This document shows, in pieces, positions 27,344 to 35,975 of a stretch of 64,000 bases of DNA. Each line of letters opens with the position of its first letter. Position 1 is the first letter of the stretch. A program made the position numbers and the translations under genes. This stretch comes from Rhodococcus sp. 1163 (GTDB taxonomy: Bacteria; Actinomycetota; Actinomycetes; Mycobacteriales; Mycobacteriaceae). The stretch is from assembly GCF_002091985.1 (NCBI RefSeq), contig NZ_MKKX01000032.1, positions 112,220-176,219 of the forward strand, given 5' to 3'. Below the pieces are notes generated by a model. The model had not been told where the DNA came from, did no database searches, and saw nothing but the letters and a program-made list of their open reading frames with translations.

Positions 27344-27685
27344 TTGGCCGCGTCTGTCGTGTTCGCCAATTATAATTTCCAGGACGAAAGTTATCGGGAA
27401 GTTTTCTGGCAGTGGCACCGAGGGCCTCCTTTGATTTTGTTGGCAATGGTTGGCTTGATTTGTGAAGTGCTGTATTTGATCGGCAGGATGCGTCGAACGA
27501 GAGCGCTCATCTTGCTGCCATCGGCGATATATCAGCTTAAAAATGTGCTGTTCTTCCTGTACGCCCCGGATCCGACCTGGCTGCCAGGAATTGCAAGCGC
27601 CGCGCTGATCGTTGTCGCTGCAATTGTTGCGCTCGAAAAGCGAGGCCCGGAGATGCTGTCCGGGCCTCCGTTGCCTGCCGGATAA
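27344..27685 (+). CDS. four-helix membrane protein
   Basis: No family was recognised. The sequence shows four hydrophobic segments: NWVAGALLLAASVVFANY, PPLILLAMVGLICEVLYLIG, ALILLPSAIYQLKNVLFFLY and WLPGIASAALIVVAAIVAL. The first is complete only if translation starts upstream of the TTG at 27344. The frame is open back to about 27236 but holds no ATG or GTG, so the start is unsettled (CTG at 27284 or TTG at 27344). The GC content is lower than that of its neighbours. Confidence 0.5.
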   Translation: MAASVVFANYNFQDESYREVFWQWHRGPPLILLAMVGLICEVLYLIGRMRRTRALILLPSAIYQLKNVLFFLYAPDPTWLPGIASAALIVVAAIVALEKRGPEMLSGPPLPAG

Positions 27686-27844
27686 CGTTGAATCAGAACT
27701 TAATTCGGACAATGACGGTGCGTGTAGCGTTCCATAGAATCGACGGGTGTCCAGAACTCGAAACGTGCGATATCCCATGATGGCGACGCCGGTTCACATG
27801 ATTTGGACCAGCTCAGTCGAACCGCTCGCAGATATGGTGGCTTG

Positions 27845-28471
27845 ATGACGAAGTTCCAGGCCCTGGATGAGTGGGTAGCTGAGAAATTGATCGGCGAGCC
27901 TGCATTGCGGAAGCCACCTGGCTCAATCTTCCTGGCGATTGTCTCCGCCGCCGTCATGGTGTGGATCTGTCTTCAGCGCAACTGGTGGCCTTCCCCGTTT
28001 GGGGTGTTCGCCTGGCTGGACCCTCTGCTCGTCACCCTCGCCCTGCTTTTCCTTTTCCTCGCTTTAGCCGTATTTTGGGCAATTCGCACTCTGTACGTTC
28101 TCTTGGCTGATCGTCGATGGTCCTGGTGGATCCTTCCGGCGCCGATCGGCGTAGGCGTAGGTATGGCTGCATTGGTGCTGCTACCACCGCAATCGATTCT
28201 CGGTGATCGAGCCGAATTTGAAACTGTCGCCTCGGATCTGCTGCGAACGCCCGGAACTACTCGCGAGGATTTCGAAATTGGGCCGTTCGACATAGGGTTC
28301 GCTCAGGCAACCCCGGAAGGCGAAGTCTACTTTCACGACGAGGGCAGCATTTTCCTCACCACTGTGGGATGGGTGTACTCACCCGACGGTGAACCCGCCG
28401 GGTTCGATGACTTCACCGCAACACATTTGGACGGTCCCTGGTACGAATTCACAGCCACCTGGCGAGACTGA
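27845..28471 (+). CDS. membrane protein, paralogue of the 3.4-kb gene
   Basis: The 208-residue protein has an N-terminal amphipathic part (MTKFQALDEWVAEKLIGEP), then three hydrophobic stretches: FLAIVSAAVMVWICL, LLVTLALLFLFLALAVFWA and WWILPAPIGVGVGMAALVLL. An extracytoplasmic tail ends in WVYSPDGEPAG and GPWYEFTATW. The plan and the tail resemble the product of 3414-3950 (YLPDGAPY and GDWYRF). The function is unknown. The ATG at 27845 is preferred over an upstream in-frame start because the conserved part begins there. A weak GGTGG lies upstream. Confidence 0.6.
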   Translation: MTKFQALDEWVAEKLIGEPALRKPPGSIFLAIVSAAVMVWICLQRNWWPSPFGVFAWLDPLLVTLALLFLFLALAVFWAIRTLYVLLADRRWSWWILPAPIGVGVGMAALVLLPPQSILGDRAEFETVASDLLRTPGTTREDFEIGPFDIGFAQATPEGEVYFHDEGSIFLTTVGWVYSPDGEPAGFDDFTATHLDGPWYEFTATWRD

Positions 28472-28759
28472 CGAGCACAATCGCAAACGCCGAGAATCGC
28501 CTAGTCGAACTCGATTCCGCGCGTGTCGAGGTTCGGCGCGACTTGGATCGACAGCGGCTTGGTGATGAGGCTTTCTACGAGCGTTTAGTCATCTTCTGAG
28601 ATCTTGCGTGCAGAAGTGGACTTCACAAACGGTCATCCAGGTTCGAGTTATCGGAAGCTGAAACGGGGGTGGACCGACTCCGGAATTGAGGGATGGTCAC
28701 CGACCTGGTGGCCTCCGCTCCTGTCTGCAGTGTTCACAGAGGACTAGGCGGGGGCTCCC
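28472..28759. other. short gap without a recognisable gene
   Basis: This stretch follows the membrane gene and precedes the decayed toxin-antitoxin module. The frames are closed or atypical in composition. No RNA gene, hairpin or operator stood out. Confidence 0.4.
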
Positions 28760-28896
28760 ACTCGGGGCGGCAAACTTGTTCGCACTGCTCGACCGTGGCA
28801 CGTCCGGTCGCCGGCGACAGCGAGGGGAAGCATGGCCGGAGAGCCGGTCGACTCGGTGCTGCAGCTTGTCGAGGTTGGCGACTGGGTAGGTTCGTG
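28760..28896 (+). pseudogene. antitoxin remnant of a RES/Xre-type module
   Basis: Two frames hold pieces of the toxin-binding tail of a RES-partner antitoxin (DUF2384/MbcA-like). NLFALLDRGTS lies in one frame. The next frame reads ARPWHVRSPATARGSMAGEPVDSVLQLVEVGDWVGS and ends in a TGA that overlaps the GTG of the RES gene (GTGA). The RSP motif and VDSVLQLVE are typical of such tails. The frame break and the missing N-terminus show that no functional antitoxin can be made here. Confidence 0.45.
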
Positions 28897-29554
28897 ACGT
28901 CGAATCCAAGTCCGATGCTGCCGGATTCACCTTCCCCACAAGTGCTGCGCGAGTTGGGGATCCAGGACGGTGAACTACGGGCGATTACGGCCGAGGAGGT
29001 GTGGTGGCGGGTTCATGGGACCGACGGCGACCATGTGCTGGCCTGGGAGCAAAATGTGTACCTACGGACCGCTGTTGCGCTTCGACCCGCACGCCCTACC
29101 TCTCGGCTATGACCCGATCGGTCGCGGTGTCTGGTACGGCGCATCAACTCCGGAAGTAGCTCTAGCCGACGCCTTTCAGGTAGATCGCACGATCGATCGA
29201 GAGTGCAATCGCCCCTATCTGACGGGTCTTTCGTTCAACCGACCGATCACCGTCCTTGACGTTGCGACCGATAGCGATGGAGCATGGGCGACGCGCACTG
29301 GCGGAAATTTCGCACTATCGACCGGACAGCATGCAGTCACTCAGCAATGGGCACGCCACGTCGTGGAGGCATTCCCGAACCTTGACGGACTGCGATACAA
29401 CAGCCGGTTCGCCGGCGGGCCTTGCGTAGCGCTGTTCACACCTGCTGGCGCTGCAATGCCCATTCGACCAGTGCTTTCTTTACCGTTGAGTCATCCTGAC
29501 CTTTCGGGCCGCATCACTGGCGCTGCAAAAAAGCTGGGCTACCTGGTGGTCTGA
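28894..29554 (+). pseudogene. RES-domain NAD-degrading toxin, frameshifted
   Basis: The GTG at 28894 opens LRELGIQDGELRAITAEEVWWRVHGTDGDHVLAWEQN in one frame. The frame then shifts near 29050 to TYGPLLRFDPHALPLGYDPIGRGVWYGASTPEVALADAFQ and continues to KKLGYLVV at 29554. Joined, this is a RES-domain protein of about 220 residues. RES toxins degrade NAD+ and pair with Xre/MbcA-like antitoxins. RVHG, the conserved Arg in LLRFDP and VWYGASTPE..A..E-type segments are recognisable. With its antitoxin also broken, the module looks dead, unless both breaks are sequencing errors. Confidence 0.65.
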
Positions 29555-29834
29555 AGTCGCTGAGGGACGCAGGTGGCACCGTCAGCGACGACGACGCCGC
29601 CGAACTCGGCCGGCGCAGCAGCACGCGCCTACGTCGAAACTGCCGACTCCGACAACGTCGACGTCCCAGGTTGGATCCGTGACGTCGCAGCCGGCGGCAA
29701 GGTCCCACCGCCACATCAACACTGACCATCAACAGCGAAGGTCGCCGCCGCGAAATAGTGGTGGCGGCCTTCGACGCGTGCGGTGTCGGTGCGCAACGCA
29801 ATACTCGCCGGTATGCAAATCCGAAACACTAATT

Positions 29835-31178
29835 TCATGGCCGTGGTCCGATGGTTGCCTTCGATTCGGCCGCTTTCTGGGTGACAGAAACATATATTGC
29901 ACCAAGGGTGAGTGAGATTGCGGCGACCCCTGCGGCCACCGATGCGGCGTGGTCGGTGACGGGCACCAGCGCCACCGGGATGGCGAGGCCGACACTGGCA
30001 CCGAGTTGTTGCAGGGTGCTCCCTATAGCCCCAGCGACGCCAGCATGAAGACCTGCGTTCTGGTTCATGGAACTGTTTGCAGTCGGCATCACACGCGAGG
30101 TGCCAAACCCCATGACGCCGAGGGCAAATAGCATGCTGAACAGGCTCATCGGGACCAATGCCAAGACTGCCTGCCCGAAGCCGATCAAACTTAAGCCGAT
30201 ACTGATTGCGTTCGCAGATGAGCCGAGCAGTCCGCGGCGTCCTACGAACAATCCAATTTGAATAGTCGCTGGGTAGACAAGGAAGAACGCGCCTGCTGCG
30301 AGGGGTGAGAAACCGAGATCTCGCTGGAGCGTTCCGCTGACCCAAACGAAGGTCGTGATAGTAGCCACTCCCCAGAGGAAAAGCGCAAGGTAGGCGCTCG
30401 CCCTGGCGCTATCGGTGAACAGCACGACTGGAATCAATGGAGTGCTGGAAGCCCGATCCAGGACCGAAAACACGACGATCACGATCAGCCCTGCAAGTGC
30501 GAACACAAGGGCCTCGGTCGGGTTGTCGGTCACAGTCAACGCTTGCAGCAGGGCGCCTGCACCGGCGGCAAGAATCAACCCCCGCCATGCTCCTCTCAGA
30601 TGGCCCGGGGACCTTTCGGGAGAGTCCCTCGCATAGACCGAAAAGATCAGTGCTACAACAACGAACAACACGTTGACGTACATGCACCATCGCCAACCGG
30701 CGGACTCGGTCAGGATCCCGCCGAGCAGGACACCGACAGCGGTTCCACTACCCATGATCATTCCGAAGATGCCGTAGGCCCGGTGGCGATCAGCGCCGGG
30801 GAAGGCAGCTGACAATCGTGCCATCGCTGCCGGGGTCAGCACAGCGGCACCGACACCCTGAACTACCCGGGCGGCAATGAGAACTCCCGCATTGTCCGCG
30901 CTTCCCCCCACCGCTGAGGCAACCGCGAAAATGACCAGTCCGCACGTCATCATTCGTGTGTAACCCAAGGCTTGGGCAATGCGACCTCCGGTGATCATCA
31001 GCGATCCCGCAGTGAGTACATACCCCGCCATTACCCAAGTGGCTCCGGCACTCGAAAGCTCGAGGTCGGGAATCGCGCTCGGGAGTGCGAGCGCGAGGAT
31101 GGTGGCATCGACCGCAACCATCAATTGAGCCGTGGCAACGCATGCAAGCACCTGCCAGGGTCTTGGTCCTTCGGTCAT
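29835..31178 (-). CDS. MFS drug-efflux transporter
   Basis: The 447-residue protein has about 12-14 helices and MFS signatures: VDATILALALPSAIPDLELSSAGATWVMAGYVL (DHA2-like first helices), ARVVQGVGAAVLTPAAMARL and the motif C-like GIFGMIMGSGTAVGVLLGGIL. It probably exports a toxic organic compound with proton antiport. The ATG at 31178 has AAGGAG upstream. It diverges from a MarR gene, with two identical-armed 15-bp operators between them, the classical layout of a MarR-controlled efflux pump. Confidence 0.85.
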   Translation of the reverse strand: MTEGPRPWQVLACVATAQLMVAVDATILALALPSAIPDLELSSAGATWVMAGYVLTAGSLMITGGRIAQALGYTRMMTCGLVIFAVASAVGGSADNAGVLIAARVVQGVGAAVLTPAAMARLSAAFPGADRHRAYGIFGMIMGSGTAVGVLLGGILTESAGWRWCMYVNVLFVVVALIFSVYARDSPERSPGHLRGAWRGLILAAGAGALLQALTVTDNPTEALVFALAGLIVIVVFSVLDRASSTPLIPVVLFTDSARASAYLALFLWGVATITTFVWVSGTLQRDLGFSPLAAGAFFLVYPATIQIGLFVGRRGLLGSSANAISIGLSLIGFGQAVLALVPMSLFSMLFALGVMGFGTSRVMPTANSSMNQNAGLHAGVAGAIGSTLQQLGASVGLAIPVALVPVTDHAASVAAGVAAISLTLGAIYVSVTQKAAESKATIGPRP

Positions 31179-31191
31179 CGAGGCTCCTTAT

Positions 31192-31233
31192 GTTGGTGTC
31201 ACCAACGAACGGTAGGCTGTTGGTGACACCAAC
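31192..31233. promoter_or_regulatory. two MarR operators
   Basis: GTTGGTGTCACCAAC (31192-31206) and GTTGGTGACACCAAC (31219-31233) are perfect 7-1-7 palindromes with the same arms, 27 bp centre to centre. They fill the gap between the efflux gene and the MarR gene, and the second lies just before the MarR start region. Confidence 0.85.
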
Positions 31234-31247
31234 GCAAGGGGTATTCA

Positions 31248-31706
31248 ATGGCCTATCAACCACCGCGCCGACTGCTGCAGACTCCCAGTTGGCTGATGAC
31301 ACAGACAGCGGTCACCGCTGCTCGAGCCTCACGAGAGGTGTTCGATGCGGTGGGTGCGGGCCGCTACCATTACGCAATTCTGTGCGCACTCGACGAATTC
31401 GGGCCATGCAGTCAAGCTGATGCCGGCAAGCACTTGCGCATGGATCGCAAAGACGTAGCAGACAGAATCGCTGAGTTGGAGGATTCTCAAAGTGTCACCC
31501 GTAAAGCCGATCCCGAGGATCCTCGCCGTAATCTAGTCCGCATCACCGATGCAGGGCGACGGCGAATGATCGAAATACATGACCGCTTGTCCATCGCGCA
31601 GGATGAGCTGCTCAAAGACCTCACCCCTCAAGAGCGAGCGAAGTTAGTTCACTTGTTGCAGGTCGTTCTCGGCCATCGAGCAAAGCCTTCCGCCAACGCA
31701 GACTGA
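31248..31706 (+). CDS. MarR-family regulator
   Basis: The 152-residue protein is a MarR winged-helix dimer: HYAILCALDEFGPCSQADAGKHLRMDRKDVADRIAELEDSQSVTRKADPEDPRRNLVRITDAGRRRM, with a C-terminal dimerisation helix. The single Cys in the first helix region and one in GPCSQ might allow redox sensing, but this is speculative. The start at 31248 has AAGGGG upstream. It most likely represses the divergent MFS gene and itself. Confidence 0.88.
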   Translation: MAYQPPRRLLQTPSWLMTQTAVTAARASREVFDAVGAGRYHYAILCALDEFGPCSQADAGKHLRMDRKDVADRIAELEDSQSVTRKADPEDPRRNLVRITDAGRRRMIEIHDRLSIAQDELLKDLTPQERAKLVHLLQVVLGHRAKPSANAD

Positions 31707-32293
31707 TTGCTCAGTCAATTCAGCTGCACTAGGCGGTCACGATCTACATCTGCACAGATTTCTCGATAAGTTCTGCGCGGTAGTCGGCCCACTGGGGCAG
31801 CTCCGTAAATCTCGATCCCGACGAAACTTGAAGGTAGAGGGGCATCAAACTGAAAGAAGTGTCATTGGGCTGGAATGGCTCGAGGTCTCACCCGAGAATC
31901 GAATTAGACTAAACGCCAAAGTCGCCGAAAATGCCTTCATCGCTGCCTATTTCCTGCTAGACCGGTCGCCGCGCAGGTTATCCTCCGGAGGGTAGAGGAC
32001 GCCCGCTACCGACGAATTGACTGCAGTGTGGCCCTATCACCCGATCTTCACCAACAGAAACGTTTCCGGCGACGACCGTCACGTCAGCCGCGAACTCCAT
32101 GCTGCTGCTGGAACCGTCACAGGCTGTTTGTACGCGAAAGGTCGCGGGATGACGCATCCTATCGATCCGTGACATCGCTTGAATGCCGACAACCATTGAA
32201 ACGTTAGGCGGGCCAGCGGTCGAAATACCCCGGACAAGACCGGCACGACTTGCCGGTCAGCAACCGATGTAGAGCAAGTCGGATCCACTGGGG
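31707..32293. other. 587-bp region without a supported gene
   Basis: Only short frames with atypical composition are present, on both strands. The GC content is a little lower than in the surroundings. No homologous domain, hairpin terminator or tandem repeat was recognised. It may hold gene remnants too degraded to name. Confidence 0.4.
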
Positions 32294-33256
32294 TTAGGTG
32301 AAGGCGTTGACGTCGGTAAGGGATGCGGAGAGGGTCCACAGTCGGGCGGCATCGACGGGGTCGATCGCCCACGGCTTGACGCCTCCAAGGAGCATGTCGT
32401 TGTCGATGGCCATAGAGGCGATGTCGCAGTCTTGGCAGTACGCCCCGGAAAACGCATCCAGGCCTGGAGCGGTCGCCGCCCAGACAGCGGTTGCTGCACC
32501 CTGCTCTGGAGTCTTGAACCCGTCGACCTGACGCCCATTCGGATCGATCCAGCCGAGCTCGATTTGTTCCTCTTCAGGGATGTGGCGTTGTAGGGGGGTC
32601 AGGATGCTGCCGGGATGAATCGAGAACGCGCTGATTCCCCGCGGGCCAGCGACTGCGGCGAGGTGCACGGCCATCAGCGCGTTGGCAGTCTTGGACTGCG
32701 CGTACGCCGCCCAACGGTCATAGCCACCACTGAAGTGCATGTCTTCCCACCGGATGCCGGAGAGAAAGTGCCCGGAGGAGGAAAACAACACGATGCGGGC
32801 TCGACCGGGAGTGAGAGCAGGCACAAGCCGGTTGATCAGGGCATAGTGCCCGAGGTGGTTCGTTGCGAAGTGGGCCTCCCAGCCTTCCCCGACGTGCGTT
32901 TCCGGGCAGGCCATGATGCCGGCGGCACCGAACGCGAGATCGAGGCGACGCCCCGATTCCAGATAGCGATCCGCGAACCGCTCTACGCTCGCGAGGTCCG
33001 CGAGGTCGAGTTCGTGGACCTCAACCGAGGGGATCCCAGCGACGGCCTTGGTGGCAGTGTCGACGCGGCGCGCCGCGACCACCACTGTTGCCCCCGCGTT
33101 AGCGAGCGCGCGGGTCGTCTCGAGGCCGAGCCCGGATGCACCGCCAGTGACCAGCGCGACCAGCCCGGAAAGATCGACACCGCCAAGAACATCCGCCGCG
33201 GTACTACGGGAATCGAATTGAGAACCGATGGGGTGCTGTTGTACGGGAGGTGTCAT
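32294..33256 (-). CDS. short-chain dehydrogenase/reductase
   Basis: The 320-residue SDR has the cofactor motif VTGGASGLGLETTRALANAGA (about 36), an Asp in ELDLADLASVERF, the NAG-like segment AAGIMAC, the catalytic Ser in VLFSSSGHFL, and YAQSK with Tyr and Lys. IHPGSILTPL follows. An N-terminal extension of about 30 residues before the fold is typical of WW-domain-oxidoreductase-like SDRs. The substrate is unknown. It diverges from a MerR gene across a strong palindrome, so its expression is probably under MerR control. Confidence 0.87.
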   Translation of the reverse strand: MTPPVQQHPIGSQFDSRSTAADVLGGVDLSGLVALVTGGASGLGLETTRALANAGATVVVAARRVDTATKAVAGIPSVEVHELDLADLASVERFADRYLESGRRLDLAFGAAGIMACPETHVGEGWEAHFATNHLGHYALINRLVPALTPGRARIVLFSSSGHFLSGIRWEDMHFSGGYDRWAAYAQSKTANALMAVHLAAVAGPRGISAFSIHPGSILTPLQRHIPEEEQIELGWIDPNGRQVDGFKTPEQGAATAVWAATAPGLDAFSGAYCQDCDIASMAIDNDMLLGGVKPWAIDPVDAARLWTLSASLTDVNAFT

Positions 33257-33270
33257 GCCCGCTGACGCTA

Positions 33271-33305
33271 TGACCTAGAGCAGGCTCTAGGTCAAGCCGT
33301 AGACT
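33271..33305 (+). promoter_or_regulatory. MerR operator and leaderless promoter
   Basis: A perfect palindrome with 11-bp arms (TGACCTAGAGC and its complement) around AG occupies 33271-33294. TAGACT at 33300-33305 fits a -10 box, and the GTG at 33312 lies at the expected transcription start, so the MerR mRNA is probably leaderless. The palindrome can also control the divergent SDR gene. Confidence 0.72.
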
Positions 33306-33311
33306 CGCGCG

Positions 33312-33743
33312 GTGGAGTCCATCACCGAGGAAATGTCAATCGGCGAGGTTGCCAACGTGACGGGCTTGAGCGTGCACGCGCTTCGATTCTTCGAGCGTGA
33401 GGGACTGCTGCTTCGTGATGTCCCTAGGAGCGGGAGCTGTCATCGGGTATATGCGCCGGCGGATGTGGAGTGGTTGAAGTTGTGCAACCGTTTTCGTGCT
33501 TCGGGGATGCCGCTGGCGACCATCCGGACGTTTGCAGATCTTGTCCGGGCCGGGCCTGGCAATGAAGCCGAGCGTCTCGCGGTGCTTCGAAACCATGAGC
33601 AACATACGCGGGATCGGATTGCCTCGTTGAACGCCGACCTCCAGGTCATCCATGAAAAGGTGATCGCGTACGAGCGTCATGTTCAGGACGGGACCACTGA
33701 CGGCGTGTGGGACCCCACTCAACCCCCTGCGGTGAAAGCGTAG
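33312..33743 (+). CDS. MerR-family regulator of the SDR gene
   Basis: The 143-residue protein has a MerR HTH (SIGEVANVTGLSVHALRFFEREGLLLRDVPRSGSCHRVYAPADVEWLKLCNRFRASGMPLATIRTF) and a long dimerisation coil (HEQHTRDRIASLNADLQVIHEKVIAYERHV), with a short C-terminal tail. It belongs to the group that regulates reductases, as does the gene at 46570, which has nearly the same layout. The GTG at 33312 is chosen for the -10 position. An ATG at 33333 with GAGG upstream is the alternative. Confidence 0.83.
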   Translation: MESITEEMSIGEVANVTGLSVHALRFFEREGLLLRDVPRSGSCHRVYAPADVEWLKLCNRFRASGMPLATIRTFADLVRAGPGNEAERLAVLRNHEQHTRDRIASLNADLQVIHEKVIAYERHVQDGTTDGVWDPTQPPAVKA

Positions 33744-33976
33744 ACCGCCCGATAGTCGACGATGCCCGGTGCATCCTGATTGCGCCCCTTGACTCGTACT
33801 CGCCGAACTGTGCATTCCCGAAGCAGACCGGTACGCCATCCGAACCCGAGTAGTTCTGTGAAGCGCCACGTCAGAGACGGATCTTTAACTCCGTGCTGGA
33901 AATCGATTCGCTGTTTCCACCGAGAACTTGCAGATCCAACGAATCCTCTTGGCGGCGAGATTGATCCCGTATACAC
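33719..33976 (-). CDS. doubtful 85-residue hypothetical protein
   Basis: This frame has a protein-like composition (SRWKQRIDFQHGVKDPSLTWRFTELLGFGWRTGLLRE, then GIVDYRAVYAF), but no family was recognised. It overlaps the end of the convergent MerR gene by 25 bp, and its GTG start has no clear ribosome site. It may be the tail of a degraded gene. Its GC at third positions is low. Confidence 0.28.
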   Translation of the reverse strand: MYTGSISPPRGFVGSASSRWKQRIDFQHGVKDPSLTWRFTELLGFGWRTGLLRECTVRRVRVKGRNQDAPGIVDYRAVYAFTAGG

Positions 33977-34160
33977 ATCGATGAAGCAAATGGATCAGTC
34001 GATGATTACTCGCCCCAGAATCCGGGCACGGACGCGGTGCAGATCCGGTCTCGATTCGTTCGGGGCCGGCCGTCATCCGCGAAGCGCGTGGTGACCCGAT
34101 CTTCTAGGGCTGACCCACTTTGTTGTCGGGGATGTGTTGACCTGTCGAGACCACGGTCGT

Positions 34161-35168
34161 TTACGGTTGAGCGCTCTCGGCGATGCGCTGGGACAGTTCG
34201 ACTAGGCGGTTGGAGAATCCCCATTCGTTGTCGTACCAGGCGAAGACCTTGACCTGATCCCCTATGACTTGAGTGAGCGGGGCGTCAAAGATTGCGGAGT
34301 GAGGGTTGCCGACAATATCGGCCGACACCAGCGGTGCTTCGGAGTAGGCCAGATATGTCGACATTTCCGGGGCGGCGGCAGCACTGCGGAAGGCCGTGTT
34401 CACTTCCTCAGCGGTCACCGGTCGGCTGAGTTTGGCGGTCAGGTCAGTGATTGATCCGATAGGCACAGGAACACGCAGCGAAAGGCCGGTGAGCTTTCCA
34501 TCCAGCTCGGGGATGATCCGCCCGATGGTACTGGCAGCACCGGAGGAGGTCGGGATCGTGGACAATGCGGCAGCGCGCGCCCGACGCAGGTCCGTGTGCG
34601 GAGCGTCTTGGAGGCGTTGGTCGCTGGTGTAAGCGTGAATCGTTGTCATCAAACCGGATTCGATGCCGAATGCTTCGTGTAGCACCTTCGCCATAGGCGC
34701 GAGGCAGTTTGTCGTGCAGGAGCCATTCGAGAAGATATTTCCCGCCAGGTCGACAGCGTCGTCGTTTACTCCGAGGACGATTGCGGGAACGTCGCTGTCG
34801 GCGGGTGCCGAGATGATAACCTTCTGCGCCCCTGCGGCCAGGTGTTGCCGAGCACTCGCGGTGCCCGTGAATCGGCCAGTGGATTCGATGACGACGTCCA
34901 CGTTGTCATCACCCCAGGGGATACGGGCCGGCTCGCGTTCGGAGGTGACGCGGATCCGAGCGCCATTGACGACGATCGTATTTCCGTCGACATGCACACC
35001 GGCCAAGTGCCCAGAAAACGAATCCCATTCGAGGAGCGAGGCGAGGGTTGCCGCATCGGCGATGTCGTTGATTGCGACAACCTCGATGTCGGCGTTGCTG
35101 AGTAGTGCGGCGCGGAGGTAGCTGCGGCCAATTCGGCCAAAACCGTTGATCCCGATGCGAGCTGTCAT
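34161..35168 (-). CDS. gap: glyceraldehyde-3-phosphate dehydrogenase (stand-alone copy)
   Basis: The 335-residue enzyme is a complete type I GAPDH. It has the NAD motif GINGFGRIGRSYLRAAL, the catalytic Cys in SNGSCTTNCLAPMAKVLHE (about 152), the His in TTIHAYTSDQ and the C-terminal WYDNEWGFSNRLVELS. It interconverts glyceraldehyde 3-phosphate and 1,3-bisphosphoglycerate with NAD(P). The ATG at 35168 has AAGGGG upstream. It is not next to pgk or tpi but lies 17 bp after a TetR gene, so it is a second, conditionally expressed copy, possibly for stress or gluconeogenesis. Confidence 0.92.
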   Translation of the reverse strand: MTARIGINGFGRIGRSYLRAALLSNADIEVVAINDIADAATLASLLEWDSFSGHLAGVHVDGNTIVVNGARIRVTSEREPARIPWGDDNVDVVIESTGRFTGTASARQHLAAGAQKVIISAPADSDVPAIVLGVNDDAVDLAGNIFSNGSCTTNCLAPMAKVLHEAFGIESGLMTTIHAYTSDQRLQDAPHTDLRRARAAALSTIPTSSGAASTIGRIIPELDGKLTGLSLRVPVPIGSITDLTAKLSRPVTAEEVNTAFRSAAAAPEMSTYLAYSEAPLVSADIVGNPHSAIFDAPLTQVIGDQVKVFAWYDNEWGFSNRLVELSQRIAESAQP

Positions 35169-35185
35169 TCGTGTCCCCTTGTTGA

Positions 35186-35764
35186 TCATGACTCGGTGAT
35201 GATTGCCAGTTGGGCGGCGTCGAGCAGCGAAAGTGCGCCCCTGATTGCTGCGTCCATAGGGCCTTGCTCGCCCTTGGCGCGAGCAAGCACATAGCCGCCC
35301 TGGATCACGGCGGACAGCGTTCGGGCAAGGTCGCTTGGGTCGATGCTTGTCGGTAGCTCGCCTGCGGCGATCGCGGCGGCGATCGTCTGTTCCCACCGAT
35401 CGAGCATCGTGTCGAAAGCATCAGCGACGATAGCGATGAGTTCTTCGTCAGCGACGACTTGCGGGTCCTGGGTCATTCGTCCCACCCGGCAGCCCAACGT
35501 TCCTGGGCGCGGCAAAGAGAGATATTGCTTCATCCGTTTCAGCGGAGAGCCCCCTTCTTCGAGAGCGGCGGATGCGGCCGTCAGATCACCGGCAATGGTG
35601 GATAGTGCCTCGACGGCGAGTTGGTGCTTTCCGCTGAAGTGGTGATACATGCTGCCCTGGCCGACACCGGCACGAGCCATCACGTCACGTGGACTGGTTG
35701 CCGCATAACCGCGGTCCCACAGCAGATCCGCCATCGCATCCGTCAGTCGGTCTCGAGAAGTCAT
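35186..35764 (-). CDS. TetR-family regulator co-transcribed with GAPDH
   Basis: The 192-residue protein has an N-terminal TetR HTH: DRLTDAMADLLWDRGYAATSPRDVMARAGVGQGSMYHHFSGKHQLAVEAL. The C-terminal part has one conserved Cys in RPGTLGCRVGRMTQDP and a YxR-type helical domain similar to the AcuR/YxaF-like group, some of which sense aldehydes or acrylate-type electrophiles. It precedes the gap gene by 17 bp on the same strand. An imperfect palindrome around ACTAGT (about 35770-35790) upstream of its ATG is a candidate autoregulatory site. Confidence 0.8.
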   Translation of the reverse strand: MTSRDRLTDAMADLLWDRGYAATSPRDVMARAGVGQGSMYHHFSGKHQLAVEALSTIAGDLTAASAALEEGGSPLKRMKQYLSLPRPGTLGCRVGRMTQDPQVVADEELIAIVADAFDTMLDRWEQTIAAAIAAGELPTSIDPSDLARTLSAVIQGGYVLARAKGEQGPMDAAIRGALSLLDAAQLAIITES

Positions 35765-35975
35765 GCAGGGAATGTAACAACTAGTATGTACGGGTTGAAA
35801 CTGCCCCCTCGGGGGATGGGCGGTTCGGTATCCCGATGCGTATCGACGCCGCCCTTCGGCGAGTATGTCCGGGGCCCGCCCGACCTCGTATTCGCATTGC
35901 GCCCTACATCCGCGGTGGCCTGGCTCGGTTCGATTGACCGCCGCCGGGACGCACTTACTCGATTGCTTTGTGCGC

